Source: Streptomyces aureocirculatus (lineage in GTDB: Bacteria; Actinomycetota; Actinomycetes; Streptomycetales; Streptomycetaceae). From it: a stretch of 64,000 nt of DNA. A program made the position numbers and the translations under genes. The DNA is taken from contig NZ_JOAP01000006.1 of assembly GCF_000720475.1 (NCBI RefSeq), positions 1-64,000 of the forward strand, given 5' to 3'. Positions 32,491 through 40,964 of the stretch are shown here, piece by piece (position 1 is the first letter of the stretch; the number at the start of each line of letters is the position of its first letter). The notes under the pieces were generated by a model that saw only the letters and a list, made by a program, of their open reading frames with translations, made no database searches and was not told where the DNA came from.

Positions 32491-35400
32491 GTGAGCTCCA
32501 CTTCATCCGCCCGGCACACCGAGCACCCTCGGCACGCCCGGCACCTGTCGCACCCCCAGGTACGACAGGGGACCACGGGTGCCTACCGCCTGGTGCGTAC
32601 GCCGCCGGTTTCCGCGGACCCCCCTCACCTGGACGCACGACAGCGTGCCGTGGTTGACCACGCGGGCGGTCCGCTGCTCGTTCTCGCTGGTCCGGGCACC
32701 GGCAAGACCACCACCCTGGTGGAGTCGGTGGCCGCGCGGGTGGCCAAGGGGACGGATCCCGAGCGGGTCCTTGTGCTCACGTTCAGCCGCAGGGCGGCGG
32801 TCGAGCTGCGCGACCGCATGGCGCACCGCATAGGTGCCACCGACGCCCCGCAGGCGACCACGTTCCACTCGTTCTGCTACGCCCTCGTCCGCGCCCACCA
32901 GGACGCCGACCTCTTCGTGGAACCCCTGCGCCTGCTTTCAGGACCCGAGCAGGACGTGGCGGTACGAGAACTCCTCACCGGCCAGTCCGACCTCGCCCGG
33001 GAGGGCCTCGCGCGGGTGCGGTGGCCGGACGAGCTGCGCGCCTGCCTGACCACGCGCGGCTTCGCCGACGAGGTGCGTGCCGTGCTCGCGCGCAGCCGGG
33101 AGCTCGGCCTCGGCCCGGCCGCCCTTGACGACTTCGCCCGGCGTGGCGGCCGGCCGGACTGGCGGGCGGCGGCGGCGTTCCTCGCCGAGTACCTGGACGT
33201 GCTCGACATGCAGGGGGTGCTCGACTACGCCGAGCTGGTGCACCGGGCGGTGCTGCTCGCCCGCAGGCCGGAGGTCGCGAGGGCGCTCGCCGCGCAGTAC
33301 GACGCGGTGTACGTGGACGAGTACCAGGACACGGACCCGGCGCAGGTCCGGTTGCTGCACGCCCTCGGGGGCGGTGGCCGGGACCTGATCGCCTTCGGAG
33401 ACCCCGACCAGTCGATCTACGCCTTCCGCGGCGCCGATGTGAACGGCATCCTCCGCTTCCCCGAGGACTTTCCGCGCGCGGACGGCACTCCGGCGCCGGT
33501 GGAGGTCCTGACGACGTCCCGGAGGTCGGGGGAGCGGCTGCTGGCGGCGACCCGCCTGATCACCGCGCGCATGCCGCTCAGCCGACTGCCCGCGCGGCAG
33601 GTGCGGGCCCACCGCGAGCTCGTGGCCGTCAGGGACGGCGGCCGCGTCGACGTGCGTACGTACCCCACGGCCGGGGCGGAGCTCGACAACATCGCGGACA
33701 TCCTGCGCCGCGCGCACCTGGAGGACGGCGTCCCCTGGAACGAGATGGCCGTCCTCGTCCGCGCGGGCACCCGCACCATCCCCTCCTTCCGCCGAAGCCT
33801 CACCGCGGCGGGTGTGCCCCTGGACATAGACGGCGACGACATGGCCCTGCGCCACGAGCCCGCGGTGACGGCCCTGCTGACGGCCCTACGGGCGGTGGCA
33901 CGGGCGGAGTCCGGGGAGGGGGTCCTGCCGGACGGGGCGGGGGAGCCGGGCGTGGGCGACGCCCCGGGACCTGCCGCACCGGGAGAGCCGGAGACCCTCA
34001 GGGCCGCCTCCGGGCTCACGGAGCCGGAAGGGCCGCGGGCCCGCAGCGCTGCCTCCGAGCCCGCACAGCCGGACCAGGCGCGGGAGCCGGGAGCTGGCGC
34101 CGAGGCCGGGGAGTCGGACGAGCCGGAGGCGCCGGGTGCTGGCGCTGGGGCCGGGGAGCCGGACCAGGCGCAGGAGCCGCGTGCTGCCGCCGAGGCCGGG
34201 GAGTCGGACGAGCCGGAGGCTCCGGGCGCTGGCGCTGGGGCCGGGGAGCCGGACGTGGTGAAGGAGCCGCGTGTTGCCGCCGGTGCCGGGGAGTTGGACG
34301 AGCTGGAGGCGCCGGGCGCTGGCGCTGGCGCTGGCGCTGGGGCCCGGGAGCCGGACGCGGCGCAGGAGCCGCGCGTCGCCGCCGAGGCCGGGGAGTTGGA
34401 CGAGCCGGAGGAGCCGGGTGCTGGCGCCGAGGCTGGGGAGCCGGACGCGGAAAAGGAGCCGCGTGCTGGCGTCGGGGTCGCGGAGCCCGGCGAGGTGGGA
34501 GCGTCCCGTACGCCCGTGACCCCCGCCTGGCTCGACACCGAGACGGCCCTCGCGCTGCTCACCTCCCCGCTGGCAGCCATGGACACCGCCGACCTCCGGC
34601 GGCTCGGGCGGGCCCTGCGCGAGGAGGAGCGGGCCGCGGGCAATCACCTGCCCCCGCCCTCCGACGAGCTCCTCGCCCGGGCCCTGGCCGAGCCGGAGCG
34701 CCTCGCCGCGCACGACCCCGCGTACGCGAAGGGCGCCCAGCGCCTCGGCGCGCTCATGAGCCGGGCCAGGAAGCGGCTCGCGGACGGCGGCACGGCGGAC
34801 CAGGCGCTGTGGGACCTGTGGGACGGCACGCCCTGGCCGCGCCGCCTGGAGCGCGCGGCCCGACGCGGCGGCGCGGCGGGCCGCAACGCCGACCGCGACC
34901 TCGACGCGGTCTGCGCCCTGTTCGCCACCGCGGCCCGCGCGGAGGAGCGCACCGGCGGCCGGGGCACCCTGAACTTCCTCGACGAGATCGAGGCCCAGGA
35001 CATCGCCGCGGACACGCTCACGCGCCGCACGGTGCGCCCCGACGCCGTACGCCTGATGACGGCGCACCGCTCCAAGGGACTCGAATGGCACCTGGTCGTG
35101 GTGGCCGGGGTCCAGGAAGGCCTCTGGCCCGACCTGCGCCGCCGCGGCTCCCTCCTGGAGGCCGACCGCATCGGACGTGACGGCATCGCGGAGCCCCTGA
35201 CCCCGGGAGCACTCCTCTCCGAAGAGCGCAGGCTGTTCTACGTAGCCACCACCCGCGCGCGGGAACGCCTCGTCGTCACCGCCGTCAAGGCGGCCGCCGA
35301 CGACGGTGACCAGCCCTCCCGGTTCCTCACCGAGCTCGGCGTCGAGCCCAAGGACGTGGCAGGGCGCCCGCGCCGCCCCCTGTCCGTGGCCGCGCTCGTC

Positions 35401-36456
35401 GCGGAACTGCGCGCCACCACCGTGGACCCGCACGCCTCGGACGCCCTGCGCGAGGCGGCCGCCCAGCGCCTGGCCCGCCTCGCAGGACTGAGCGACGCCG
35501 ACGGGCGCCCCCTCGTGCCGTCCGCGCACCCCTACCGCTGGTGGGGCATGTTCGACCCGACGGCGAGCGCGGTGCCCCTCAGGGACCGCGACAAGCCGGT
35601 CGTGCTGTCCGGCAGCGCACTGGACCAGCTCGCCAACACCTGCGCCCTGCAGTGGTTCCTGGGCCGCGAGGTGAAGGCCGACGCCCCGGCGACCGCGGCC
35701 CAGGGCTTCGGCAACGTCGTGCACGTCCTGGCCGACGAAGTCGCCTCCGGGCGGACACCCGCCGACCTGGACGTGCTCATGGAGCGCCTCGAATCGGTGT
35801 GGGACGCCCTGGCCTTCGACGCCCCCTGGAAGTCGGAGCAGGAGAAGGGCCACGCGCGCGAGGCACTCGAACGCTTCCTCCAGTGGCACGTCAGCGGCGC
35901 CCACGCAGGCCGCACGCCCATGGCCAGTGAGCACGACTTCGACGTGACCCTGGAGGCGGGCGCCTACGAAGTACGCGTACGAGGCTCCATGGACCGCGTC
36001 GAGCGCGACGGCGAAGGCCGCGCCTACGTAGTGGACTTCAAGACCGGCAAGCACACCCCGAGCGCCGCCGACGTCGCCCGCCACCCCCAGTTGGCCGTCT
36101 ACCAGCTTGCGGTCCGCGAGGGCGCGGCCGACGACGTCTTCGAAGGCATACGTCCCGACGTGGGCGGCGCGGAACTGGTGCACCTGCGCCAGGGCGCCGC
36201 CAAGAAGGACGGCGGTGACGCACTGCCCAAGGTGCAGGCCCAGGGGCCGCTGGACGGCGGCGCGGGCGACCCGGGGGAGAGCCAGGAGGGCGCCGCGGAG
36301 GACAGCCGTGGCGACTGGATCGGGGGTCTCCTCGCCACGGCCGCGGGCAAGGTCCTCGACGAGCGCTTCACACCCGCGACGGGCCAGCACTGCACGCACT
36401 GCGCCTTCCGCGCCTCGTGCAGCGCCCGCCCGGAGGGCCGCCAGGTCGTCGATTGA
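32491..36456 (+). CDS. adnA: UvrD-type helicase/RecB-family nuclease, AdnA-like
   Basis: This 1321-residue protein resembles AdnA of the mycobacterial AdnAB DNA end-resection motor. The N-terminal UvrD helicase has GPGTGKTT, YVDEYQDTDP, GDPDQSIYAFRGA, MTAHRSKGLEWHLV and YVATTRARERL. The C-terminal PD-(D/E)XK nuclease has VVDFKTGKHT and QLAVYQLAV. Cysteines NTCALQW and HCTHCAFRASC form an AddB-type iron-sulfur staple. It should process double-strand breaks with the AdnB-like partner at 37346. About 200 residues (480-680) are a Glu/Pro/Gly/Ala repeat insertion, making it larger than the roughly 1050-residue family norm. The A/B naming rests on order and the Walker A context and is less certain than the family call. 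Confidence 0.85.
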   Translation: MSSTSSARHTEHPRHARHLSHPQVRQGTTGAYRLVRTPPVSADPPHLDARQRAVVDHAGGPLLVLAGPGTGKTTTLVESVAARVAKGTDPERVLVLTFSRRAAVELRDRMAHRIGATDAPQATTFHSFCYALVRAHQDADLFVEPLRLLSGPEQDVAVRELLTGQSDLAREGLARVRWPDELRACLTTRGFADEVRAVLARSRELGLGPAALDDFARRGGRPDWRAAAAFLAEYLDVLDMQGVLDYAELVHRAVLLARRPEVARALAAQYDAVYVDEYQDTDPAQVRLLHALGGGGRDLIAFGDPDQSIYAFRGADVNGILRFPEDFPRADGTPAPVEVLTTSRRSGERLLAATRLITARMPLSRLPARQVRAHRELVAVRDGGRVDVRTYPTAGAELDNIADILRRAHLEDGVPWNEMAVLVRAGTRTIPSFRRSLTAAGVPLDIDGDDMALRHEPAVTALLTALRAVARAESGEGVLPDGAGEPGVGDAPGPAAPGEPETLRAASGLTEPEGPRARSAASEPAQPDQAREPGAGAEAGESDEPEAPGAGAGAGEPDQAQEPRAAAEAGESDEPEAPGAGAGAGEPDVVKEPRVAAGAGELDELEAPGAGAGAGAGAREPDAAQEPRVAAEAGELDEPEEPGAGAEAGEPDAEKEPRAGVGVAEPGEVGASRTPVTPAWLDTETALALLTSPLAAMDTADLRRLGRALREEERAAGNHLPPPSDELLARALAEPERLAAHDPAYAKGAQRLGALMSRARKRLADGGTADQALWDLWDGTPWPRRLERAARRGGAAGRNADRDLDAVCALFATAARAEERTGGRGTLNFLDEIEAQDIAADTLTRRTVRPDAVRLMTAHRSKGLEWHLVVVAGVQEGLWPDLRRRGSLLEADRIGRDGIAEPLTPGALLSEERRLFYVATTRARERLVVTAVKAAADDGDQPSRFLTELGVEPKDVAGRPRRPLSVAALVAELRATTVDPHASDALREAAAQRLARLAGLSDADGRPLVPSAHPYRWWGMFDPTASAVPLRDRDKPVVLSGSALDQLANTCALQWFLGREVKADAPATAAQGFGNVVHVLADEVASGRTPADLDVLMERLESVWDALAFDAPWKSEQEKGHAREALERFLQWHVSGAHAGRTPMASEHDFDVTLEAGAYEVRVRGSMDRVERDGEGRAYVVDFKTGKHTPSAADVARHPQLAVYQLAVREGAADDVFEGIRPDVGGAELVHLRQGAAKKDGGDALPKVQAQGPLDGGAGDPGESQEGAAEDSRGDWIGGLLATAAGKVLDERFTPATGQHCTHCAFRASCSARPEGRQVVD
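34099..34500 (+). repeat. 90-102 bp coding repeats in the AdnA-like gene
   Basis: Units of 30-34 residues (AEAGESDEPEAPGAGAGAGE type) begin at 34099, 34189, 34279 and 34381. The third is lengthened by extra GA dipeptides. The array is in frame and highly acidic, inserted between the helicase lobes. Confidence 0.85.
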
Positions 36457-36553
36457 CCCATCGGCCCTGACCGCCGCACAGGCAATCTAGAGTTTCAGCC
36501 GAGGTGCTGCTCGCAGCGCCCGTCCTTGCACCCTTTTGAGGAGAAGCGCGTAT

Positions 36554-37249
36554 ATGGCAGCCAACCGGAAGCTCCTGGCAGTGGCCGTGGCCTGCACCGC
36601 CGTCGTCGGCATCGCCGGCTGCGGCGGCGACGACGGCGACAAGGACCCCTTCGAGGGCATGAGCGCCGACAAGATCGCTGACAAGGCTTCCGCGGCGTCC
36701 AAGGGCGCGGGCTCGTACCGGATGGTGGGCGAGTTCAAGGAAGAGGGCGGAAAGAACCGCATCGACCTGTCGGTCTCCGACGCCGGGGGCTGCAAGGGTT
36801 CGATGACGTCGGCCCGCAAGGGCAAGGCCGAGATCCTGGCTTCCGGGAAGGCCACCTACATCAAGGCGGGCGAGGACTTCTGGAAGGCGCAGACCGGCTC
36901 CTCCAGCGTCGGTGAGCTCGCCAAGGGGCGCTGGGTGAAGTCGACCGAGGGCAGCAGCCCCTGCGGCCAGAAGGACATGTTCAAGAACGACAACCTCAAC
37001 AAACTGGAGCGCAAGGACGACGCCGAGGTCGACGGCACGAAGACCGCCGTGCTCACCAGGAAGAAGGGCAAGGAGACCACCACCTTCTACGTCGCCATGG
37101 AGGGCAAGCCGTACTTCCTGAAGGTCGACAACGAGAGCGGCGACGGACCCGGCACGGTGACCTTCAGCGACTACGGCAAGCCGGTCGACGTCAAGGCCCC
37201 GCCGGCCGACCAGGTCGTCGACCCGGCCAAGCTCGGCGCCCGCTCCTGA
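36554..37249 (+). CDS. Secreted lipoprotein
   Basis: The 231-residue protein has a lipoprotein signal (LLAVAVACTAVVGIAGCGG; cysteine near residue 23). A charged mature domain begins DKDPFEGMSADKIADKAS and contains one likely disulfide pair (GGCKG and SPCGQ). The beta-rich layout, with YIKAGEDFW and GKPYFLKVDN segments, resembles the LppX/LprG-type lipoprotein fold of actinobacteria that carry lipids, but the resemblance is only general. GAGGAGAAG precedes the ATG. It is inserted between the two Adn-like genes, which are adjacent in mycobacteria. A T-less hairpin at 37268-37310 follows. Confidence 0.8.
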   Translation: MAANRKLLAVAVACTAVVGIAGCGGDDGDKDPFEGMSADKIADKASAASKGAGSYRMVGEFKEEGGKNRIDLSVSDAGGCKGSMTSARKGKAEILASGKATYIKAGEDFWKAQTGSSSVGELAKGRWVKSTEGSSPCGQKDMFKNDNLNKLERKDDAEVDGTKTAVLTRKKGKETTTFYVAMEGKPYFLKVDNESGDGPGTVTFSDYGKPVDVKAPPADQVVDPAKLGARS

Positions 37250-37267
37250 CGCCCCCGCGGCCACCCC

Positions 37268-37310
37268 GCGTGCCCCGTCCCCGGCCCCCCGGGCCGACGA
37301 CGGGGCACGC
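37268..37310 (+). terminator. Terminator-like hairpin after the lipoprotein gene
   Basis: GCGTGCCCCGTC (37268-37279) pairs perfectly with GACGGGGCACGC (37299-37310). The stem ends 6 nt before the TTGTCAGTG element of the next promoter, isolating the adnB transcript. Confidence 0.65.
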
Positions 37311-37315
37311 CCCGG

Positions 37316-37338
37316 TTGTCAGTGGCCGCCGCTAGCCT
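37316..37338 (+). promoter_or_regulatory. RecA-independent DNA-damage (PafBC-type) promoter of adnB
   Basis: TTGTCAGTG (37316-37324), exactly 8 bases, then TAGCCT (37333-37338). This fits the actinobacterial RecA-NDp pattern TTGTCRGTG-N8-TANNNT bound by PafBC. The GTG start lies 7 nt beyond the -10 box, so the mRNA should be leaderless. Confidence 0.75.
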
Positions 37339-37345
37339 CTCTGAC

Positions 37346-40300
37346 GTGTCTCCTCGCCTCACCGACCCCGGGCAGCTCAAAGAGCTCCTCGGCATCCCCT
37401 TCACCCCGGAGCAGACGGCCTGCATCACGGCGCCGCCCGCCCCGCAGGTGATCGTGGCCGGTGCGGGCTCGGGGAAGACGACGGTGATGGCCGCCCGTGT
37501 GGTGTGGCTCGTCGGCACCGGCCAGGTCGCCCCGGAGCAGGTCCTCGGCCTCACGTTCACGAACAAGGCGGCGGGTGAGCTCGCCGACCGCGTCCGCCAG
37601 GCGCTGATCAGGGCGGGCGTCACCGACCCCGACGCGGCGGACCCCGCCGACGCCCCCGGCGAGCCGGTCATCTCCACGTACCACGCGTTCGCTGGCCGCC
37701 TCCTCACCGACCACGGCCTGCGCATCGGCCTGGAGCCCACGTCCCGGCTCCTCGCCGACGCCACCCGCTTCCAGCTCGCCGCCCGCGTGCTGCGCGAGGC
37801 CCCGGGCCCGTATCCCGCCCTGACCCGTTCCTTCCCCGACCTCGTCAGCGACCTCCTCGCCCTCGACGGCGAGCTCGCCGAGCACCTGGTGGCCCCCGAC
37901 CGGCTCCGGGCGTACGACACCGGCCTGCTGCGCACCCTGGCCGGCGCCAAGCTCACCAACGCCGACCTGCGCAGAGTCCCCGAGACGGCCGCCGCCAGGC
38001 TCCAGCTCGCCGAACTCGTCGACCGGTACCGCACGGCCAAGCGCGCCCGCGACCTCCTCGACTTCGGCGACCAGATCGCCCACTCCGCGACCCTCGCCCG
38101 CACCCGCGCGGACGTCGGCCGGATCCTGCGCGAGGAGTTCCGCGTCGTCCTGCTCGACGAGTATCAGGACACCTCGGTGGCCCAGCGCGTCCTCCTCGCC
38201 GGTCTTTTCGGCGGCGGCACCGGCCACCCCGTGACCGCCGTCGGCGACCCCTGCCAGGCGATCTACGGCTGGCGCGGCGCCTCCGTCGCCAACCTCGACG
38301 ACTTCCCCGAGCACTTCGCCCACGCCGACGGCCGCCCCGCCACGCGATACGCCCTGAGCGAGAACCGCCGCAGCGGCGGCCGCCTCCTGGACCTCGCCAA
38401 CAGCCTCGCGGAGCCGCTGCGGGCCCTGCACGCGGGCGTGGAGGCGCTGCGCCCCGCTCCGGGAGCCGAGCGCGACGGGACGGTGCGCTGCGCCCTGCTG
38501 CGCACCCACGGCGAGGAGATCGAGTGGATCGCCGACTCCCTCGCCCACCTCGTCGCCACCGGCACGGCCCCCGGAGAGATCGCCGTCCTGTGCCGCACCG
38601 CAGGCGACTTCGCCGAGATCCAGGGCGCCCTCGTCGCACGGGACGTCCCGGTCGAGGTCGTCGGCCTCTCCGGACTTCTGCACCTCCCCGAGGTCGCCGA
38701 CCTCGTCGCCGTCTGCGAGGTGCTCCAGGACCCCGGCGCCAACGCCTCCCTGGTGCGCCTCCTCACCGGGCCGCGCTGGCGCATCGGCGCCCGCGACCTC
38801 GCCCTCCTGGGCCGCCGCGCCCGCCTGCTCGTACGCCACAGCCGCAGCGGGCCCGGCGCCCCCGGGACCCCTGAGGAAGCCGACCGGCGGCTCGCCGAGG
38901 CAGTGGAGGGCGTCGATCCGGCCGAGGTGACCTCGCTCGCGGACGCCCTTGACACGTTCCTGGAGACGCCGGTCGAGTCCTCCGAGGACGACGGTCTGCC
39001 GTTCTCGCCGGAGGCCCGGGTGCGGTTCGCGCGCCTCGCCGCCGAGCTGCGCGACCTGCGCCGCTCCCTGGCCGACCCGCTGATGGACGTCCTGCACCGC
39101 GTGCTCGCCGTCACCGGCCTCGAAGTCGAGCTGTCCGCGTCCCCGCACGCCCTGGCCGCACGCCGCCGCGAGACCCTGTCCAACTTCCTGGACGTCGCCG
39201 CGTCCTTCGCCGCCAACGAGCCCTCGGCCTCGCTGCTCGCCTTCCTCGGCTTCCTGCGCACCGCGGCGCAGTACGAGAAGGGCCTCGACAACGCCCTGCC
39301 CGGCGGCGAGAACACCGTCAAGGTCCTCACCGCCCACAAGTCCAAGGGCCTTGAATGGGACGTCGTCGCCGTGCCGGGCCTGGTCACCGGCACGTTCCCG
39401 AGCACGCAGGGCCGCGAGAAGTGGACGGCCCAGGCCAAGGTCGTCCCGCACGCCCTGCGCGGCGACGCCGACACGCTCCCCGACATCGGCGCCTGGGACG
39501 CCAAGGGCATGAAGGCCTTCCACGCCGACATGAAGGACCACCAGCACACCGAAGAGCTCCGCCTCGGGTACGTGACGTTCACCCGCCCCCGAAGCCTCCT
39601 GCTCGGCTCCGGGCACTGGTGGGGCCCCAGCCAGAAGAAGCCCCGCGGCCCGTCCGACTTCCTCCGGAAGCTGTACGACCACTGCGCCGCCGGGCACGGC
39701 GAGATCGAGGCCTGGGCGGACGAGCCGGAGGAGGACGAGGAGAACCCGGCGCTGCACGAGAAGACGGCCGACCACGCCTGGCCGCTCCCGCTCGACGCCG
39801 ACTCACTGGCCCGCCGCCGGGCCGCCGCGGACACCGTGCTCGCCCATCTGAACCGGCCCGCGGCCGACGGCGCCCGCTCCCACGAGGAGGCCCACCCGGC
39901 CGCGGACGCTCCGCCGTACGACGACCCGGCCGAGCCCGCGGACCACGGGACGGCCGCGGAAGCCGCTGCGCCCCCGGAGGACGCGGACCCCACCGATCCC
40001 CTGGAGTGGGACTCCTGGTCGCAACAGCGCCCCGCACCGCCCCACCCCGCACACGGATCGGCCCTCTCCGAAGAGCCCCCGCGAGAGCCTCCGCGGAAAA
40101 CAGCCCCGCACGCGCGCGTGCCGCACCAGGTCCCGCACCTGACTCCGGAGGAGACCCGCACCCTCTCCTCCTGGGACCGTGACCTGGACGCGCTCACCGG
40201 CGAGCTCCTACGGGCCCGCGAGAGCGTGCACGACGTTCCGCTGCCCGCCACGCTCACCGCCTCGCAGCTCCTGCACCTGGCCCGTGATCCGGACGGTTTC

Positions 40301-40954
40301 GCCCAGGACCTCGCGCGCCCCATGCCTCGCCCGCCGCAGCCCGCGGCCCGCCGCGGCACCCGCTTCCACGCCTGGATCGAGGCACGTTTCGAGGAGCTGC
40401 GGCTGCCCATGCTCGACCCGGACGAGCTGCCCGGCGGCGGCCCTGGGGAGGCGGAGATCGCCGACGAGCGCGACCTGGAAGCACTCAAGGAAGCCTTCGA
40501 ACGCACCGAGTACGCCCACCGCACGCCCCACCGCGTCGAGCTGCCCTTCCAGCTCGCCATCGCGGGCCGCGTCATCCGCGGCCGGATGGACGCCGTCTAC
40601 AAGGACGGCGACGGCGACGACACCACGTACGAGATCGTCGACTGGAAGACGGGCCACACCCAGAACGCCGACCCCCTCCAGCTCGCCGTCTACCGCCTGG
40701 CCTGGGCCGAGCAGCACGGCATCCCGCCGGAATCGGTGCGGGCGACGTTCCTCTACGTACGCAGTGGCGAGACCGTACGCCCCACGAACCTGCCGGGCCG
40801 TGCGGAGCTCGAGCGGATCCTGCTCGGCGGACGTGACGAGCACCACCCGTACGAGGGCTCCGGCGGCGTGGGGCCCGGCAGCAAGGGCCCCGTGGCGCCC
40901 GGCGGGCAGGAGGCCGGCCGGGCGACCGGCCGGACCGCTCCCACGGGCCGATAG
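37346..40954 (+). CDS. adnB: UvrD-type helicase/RecB-family nuclease, AdnB-like
   Basis: The 1202-residue protein is the AdnB-like partner. The helicase domain has VAGAGSGKTTVMAARVVWLV, LLDEYQDTSVAQ, GDPCQAIYGWRGASV, LTAHKSKGLEWDVVAVPGLV and YVTFTRPRSLL. After an acidic linker (840-910), the C-terminal nuclease has RRGTRFHAWIEARF, GRMDAVYKDGD, YEIVDWKTGHT and QLAVYRLAWA. It lacks the iron-sulfur cysteines of its partner. In AdnAB this type of subunit is the leading motor. The GTG start is 7 nt after the -10 of a DNA-damage promoter, and an earlier in-frame start at 37316 lies inside the promoter. Its TAG stop overlaps the -10 box of the M20 gene. Confidence 0.87.
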   Translation: MSPRLTDPGQLKELLGIPFTPEQTACITAPPAPQVIVAGAGSGKTTVMAARVVWLVGTGQVAPEQVLGLTFTNKAAGELADRVRQALIRAGVTDPDAADPADAPGEPVISTYHAFAGRLLTDHGLRIGLEPTSRLLADATRFQLAARVLREAPGPYPALTRSFPDLVSDLLALDGELAEHLVAPDRLRAYDTGLLRTLAGAKLTNADLRRVPETAAARLQLAELVDRYRTAKRARDLLDFGDQIAHSATLARTRADVGRILREEFRVVLLDEYQDTSVAQRVLLAGLFGGGTGHPVTAVGDPCQAIYGWRGASVANLDDFPEHFAHADGRPATRYALSENRRSGGRLLDLANSLAEPLRALHAGVEALRPAPGAERDGTVRCALLRTHGEEIEWIADSLAHLVATGTAPGEIAVLCRTAGDFAEIQGALVARDVPVEVVGLSGLLHLPEVADLVAVCEVLQDPGANASLVRLLTGPRWRIGARDLALLGRRARLLVRHSRSGPGAPGTPEEADRRLAEAVEGVDPAEVTSLADALDTFLETPVESSEDDGLPFSPEARVRFARLAAELRDLRRSLADPLMDVLHRVLAVTGLEVELSASPHALAARRRETLSNFLDVAASFAANEPSASLLAFLGFLRTAAQYEKGLDNALPGGENTVKVLTAHKSKGLEWDVVAVPGLVTGTFPSTQGREKWTAQAKVVPHALRGDADTLPDIGAWDAKGMKAFHADMKDHQHTEELRLGYVTFTRPRSLLLGSGHWWGPSQKKPRGPSDFLRKLYDHCAAGHGEIEAWADEPEEDEENPALHEKTADHAWPLPLDADSLARRRAAADTVLAHLNRPAADGARSHEEAHPAADAPPYDDPAEPADHGTAAEAAAPPEDADPTDPLEWDSWSQQRPAPPHPAHGSALSEEPPREPPRKTAPHARVPHQVPHLTPEETRTLSSWDRDLDALTGELLRARESVHDVPLPATLTASQLLHLARDPDGFAQDLARPMPRPPQPAARRGTRFHAWIEARFEELRLPMLDPDELPGGGPGEAEIADERDLEALKEAFERTEYAHRTPHRVELPFQLAIAGRVIRGRMDAVYKDGDGDDTTYEIVDWKTGHTQNADPLQLAVYRLAWAEQHGIPPESVRATFLYVRSGETVRPTNLPGRAELERILLGGRDEHHPYEGSGGVGPGSKGPVAPGGQEAGRATGRTAPTGR

Positions 40955-40957
40955 GCT
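40952..40957 (+). promoter_or_regulatory. -10 box of leaderless M20 dipeptidase gene
   Basis: TAGGCT overlaps the adnB stop codon and ends 7 nt before the ATG of the dipeptidase. No ribosome binding site and no clear -35 box were seen. Confidence 0.45.
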
Positions 40958-40964
40958 CGTGACC

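Noticed and set aside
33886..36399. 837-codon open frame on the minus strand opposite adnA
   Set aside because: It is the out-of-phase shadow of a strongly G/C3-biased gene; its translation has no recognisable domain and consists of low-complexity Arg/Gly/Val-rich sequence.
37319..39775. 818-codon minus-strand open frame opposite adnB
   Set aside because: The plus-strand frame has all helicase motifs; the minus frame is a codon-bias artefact.
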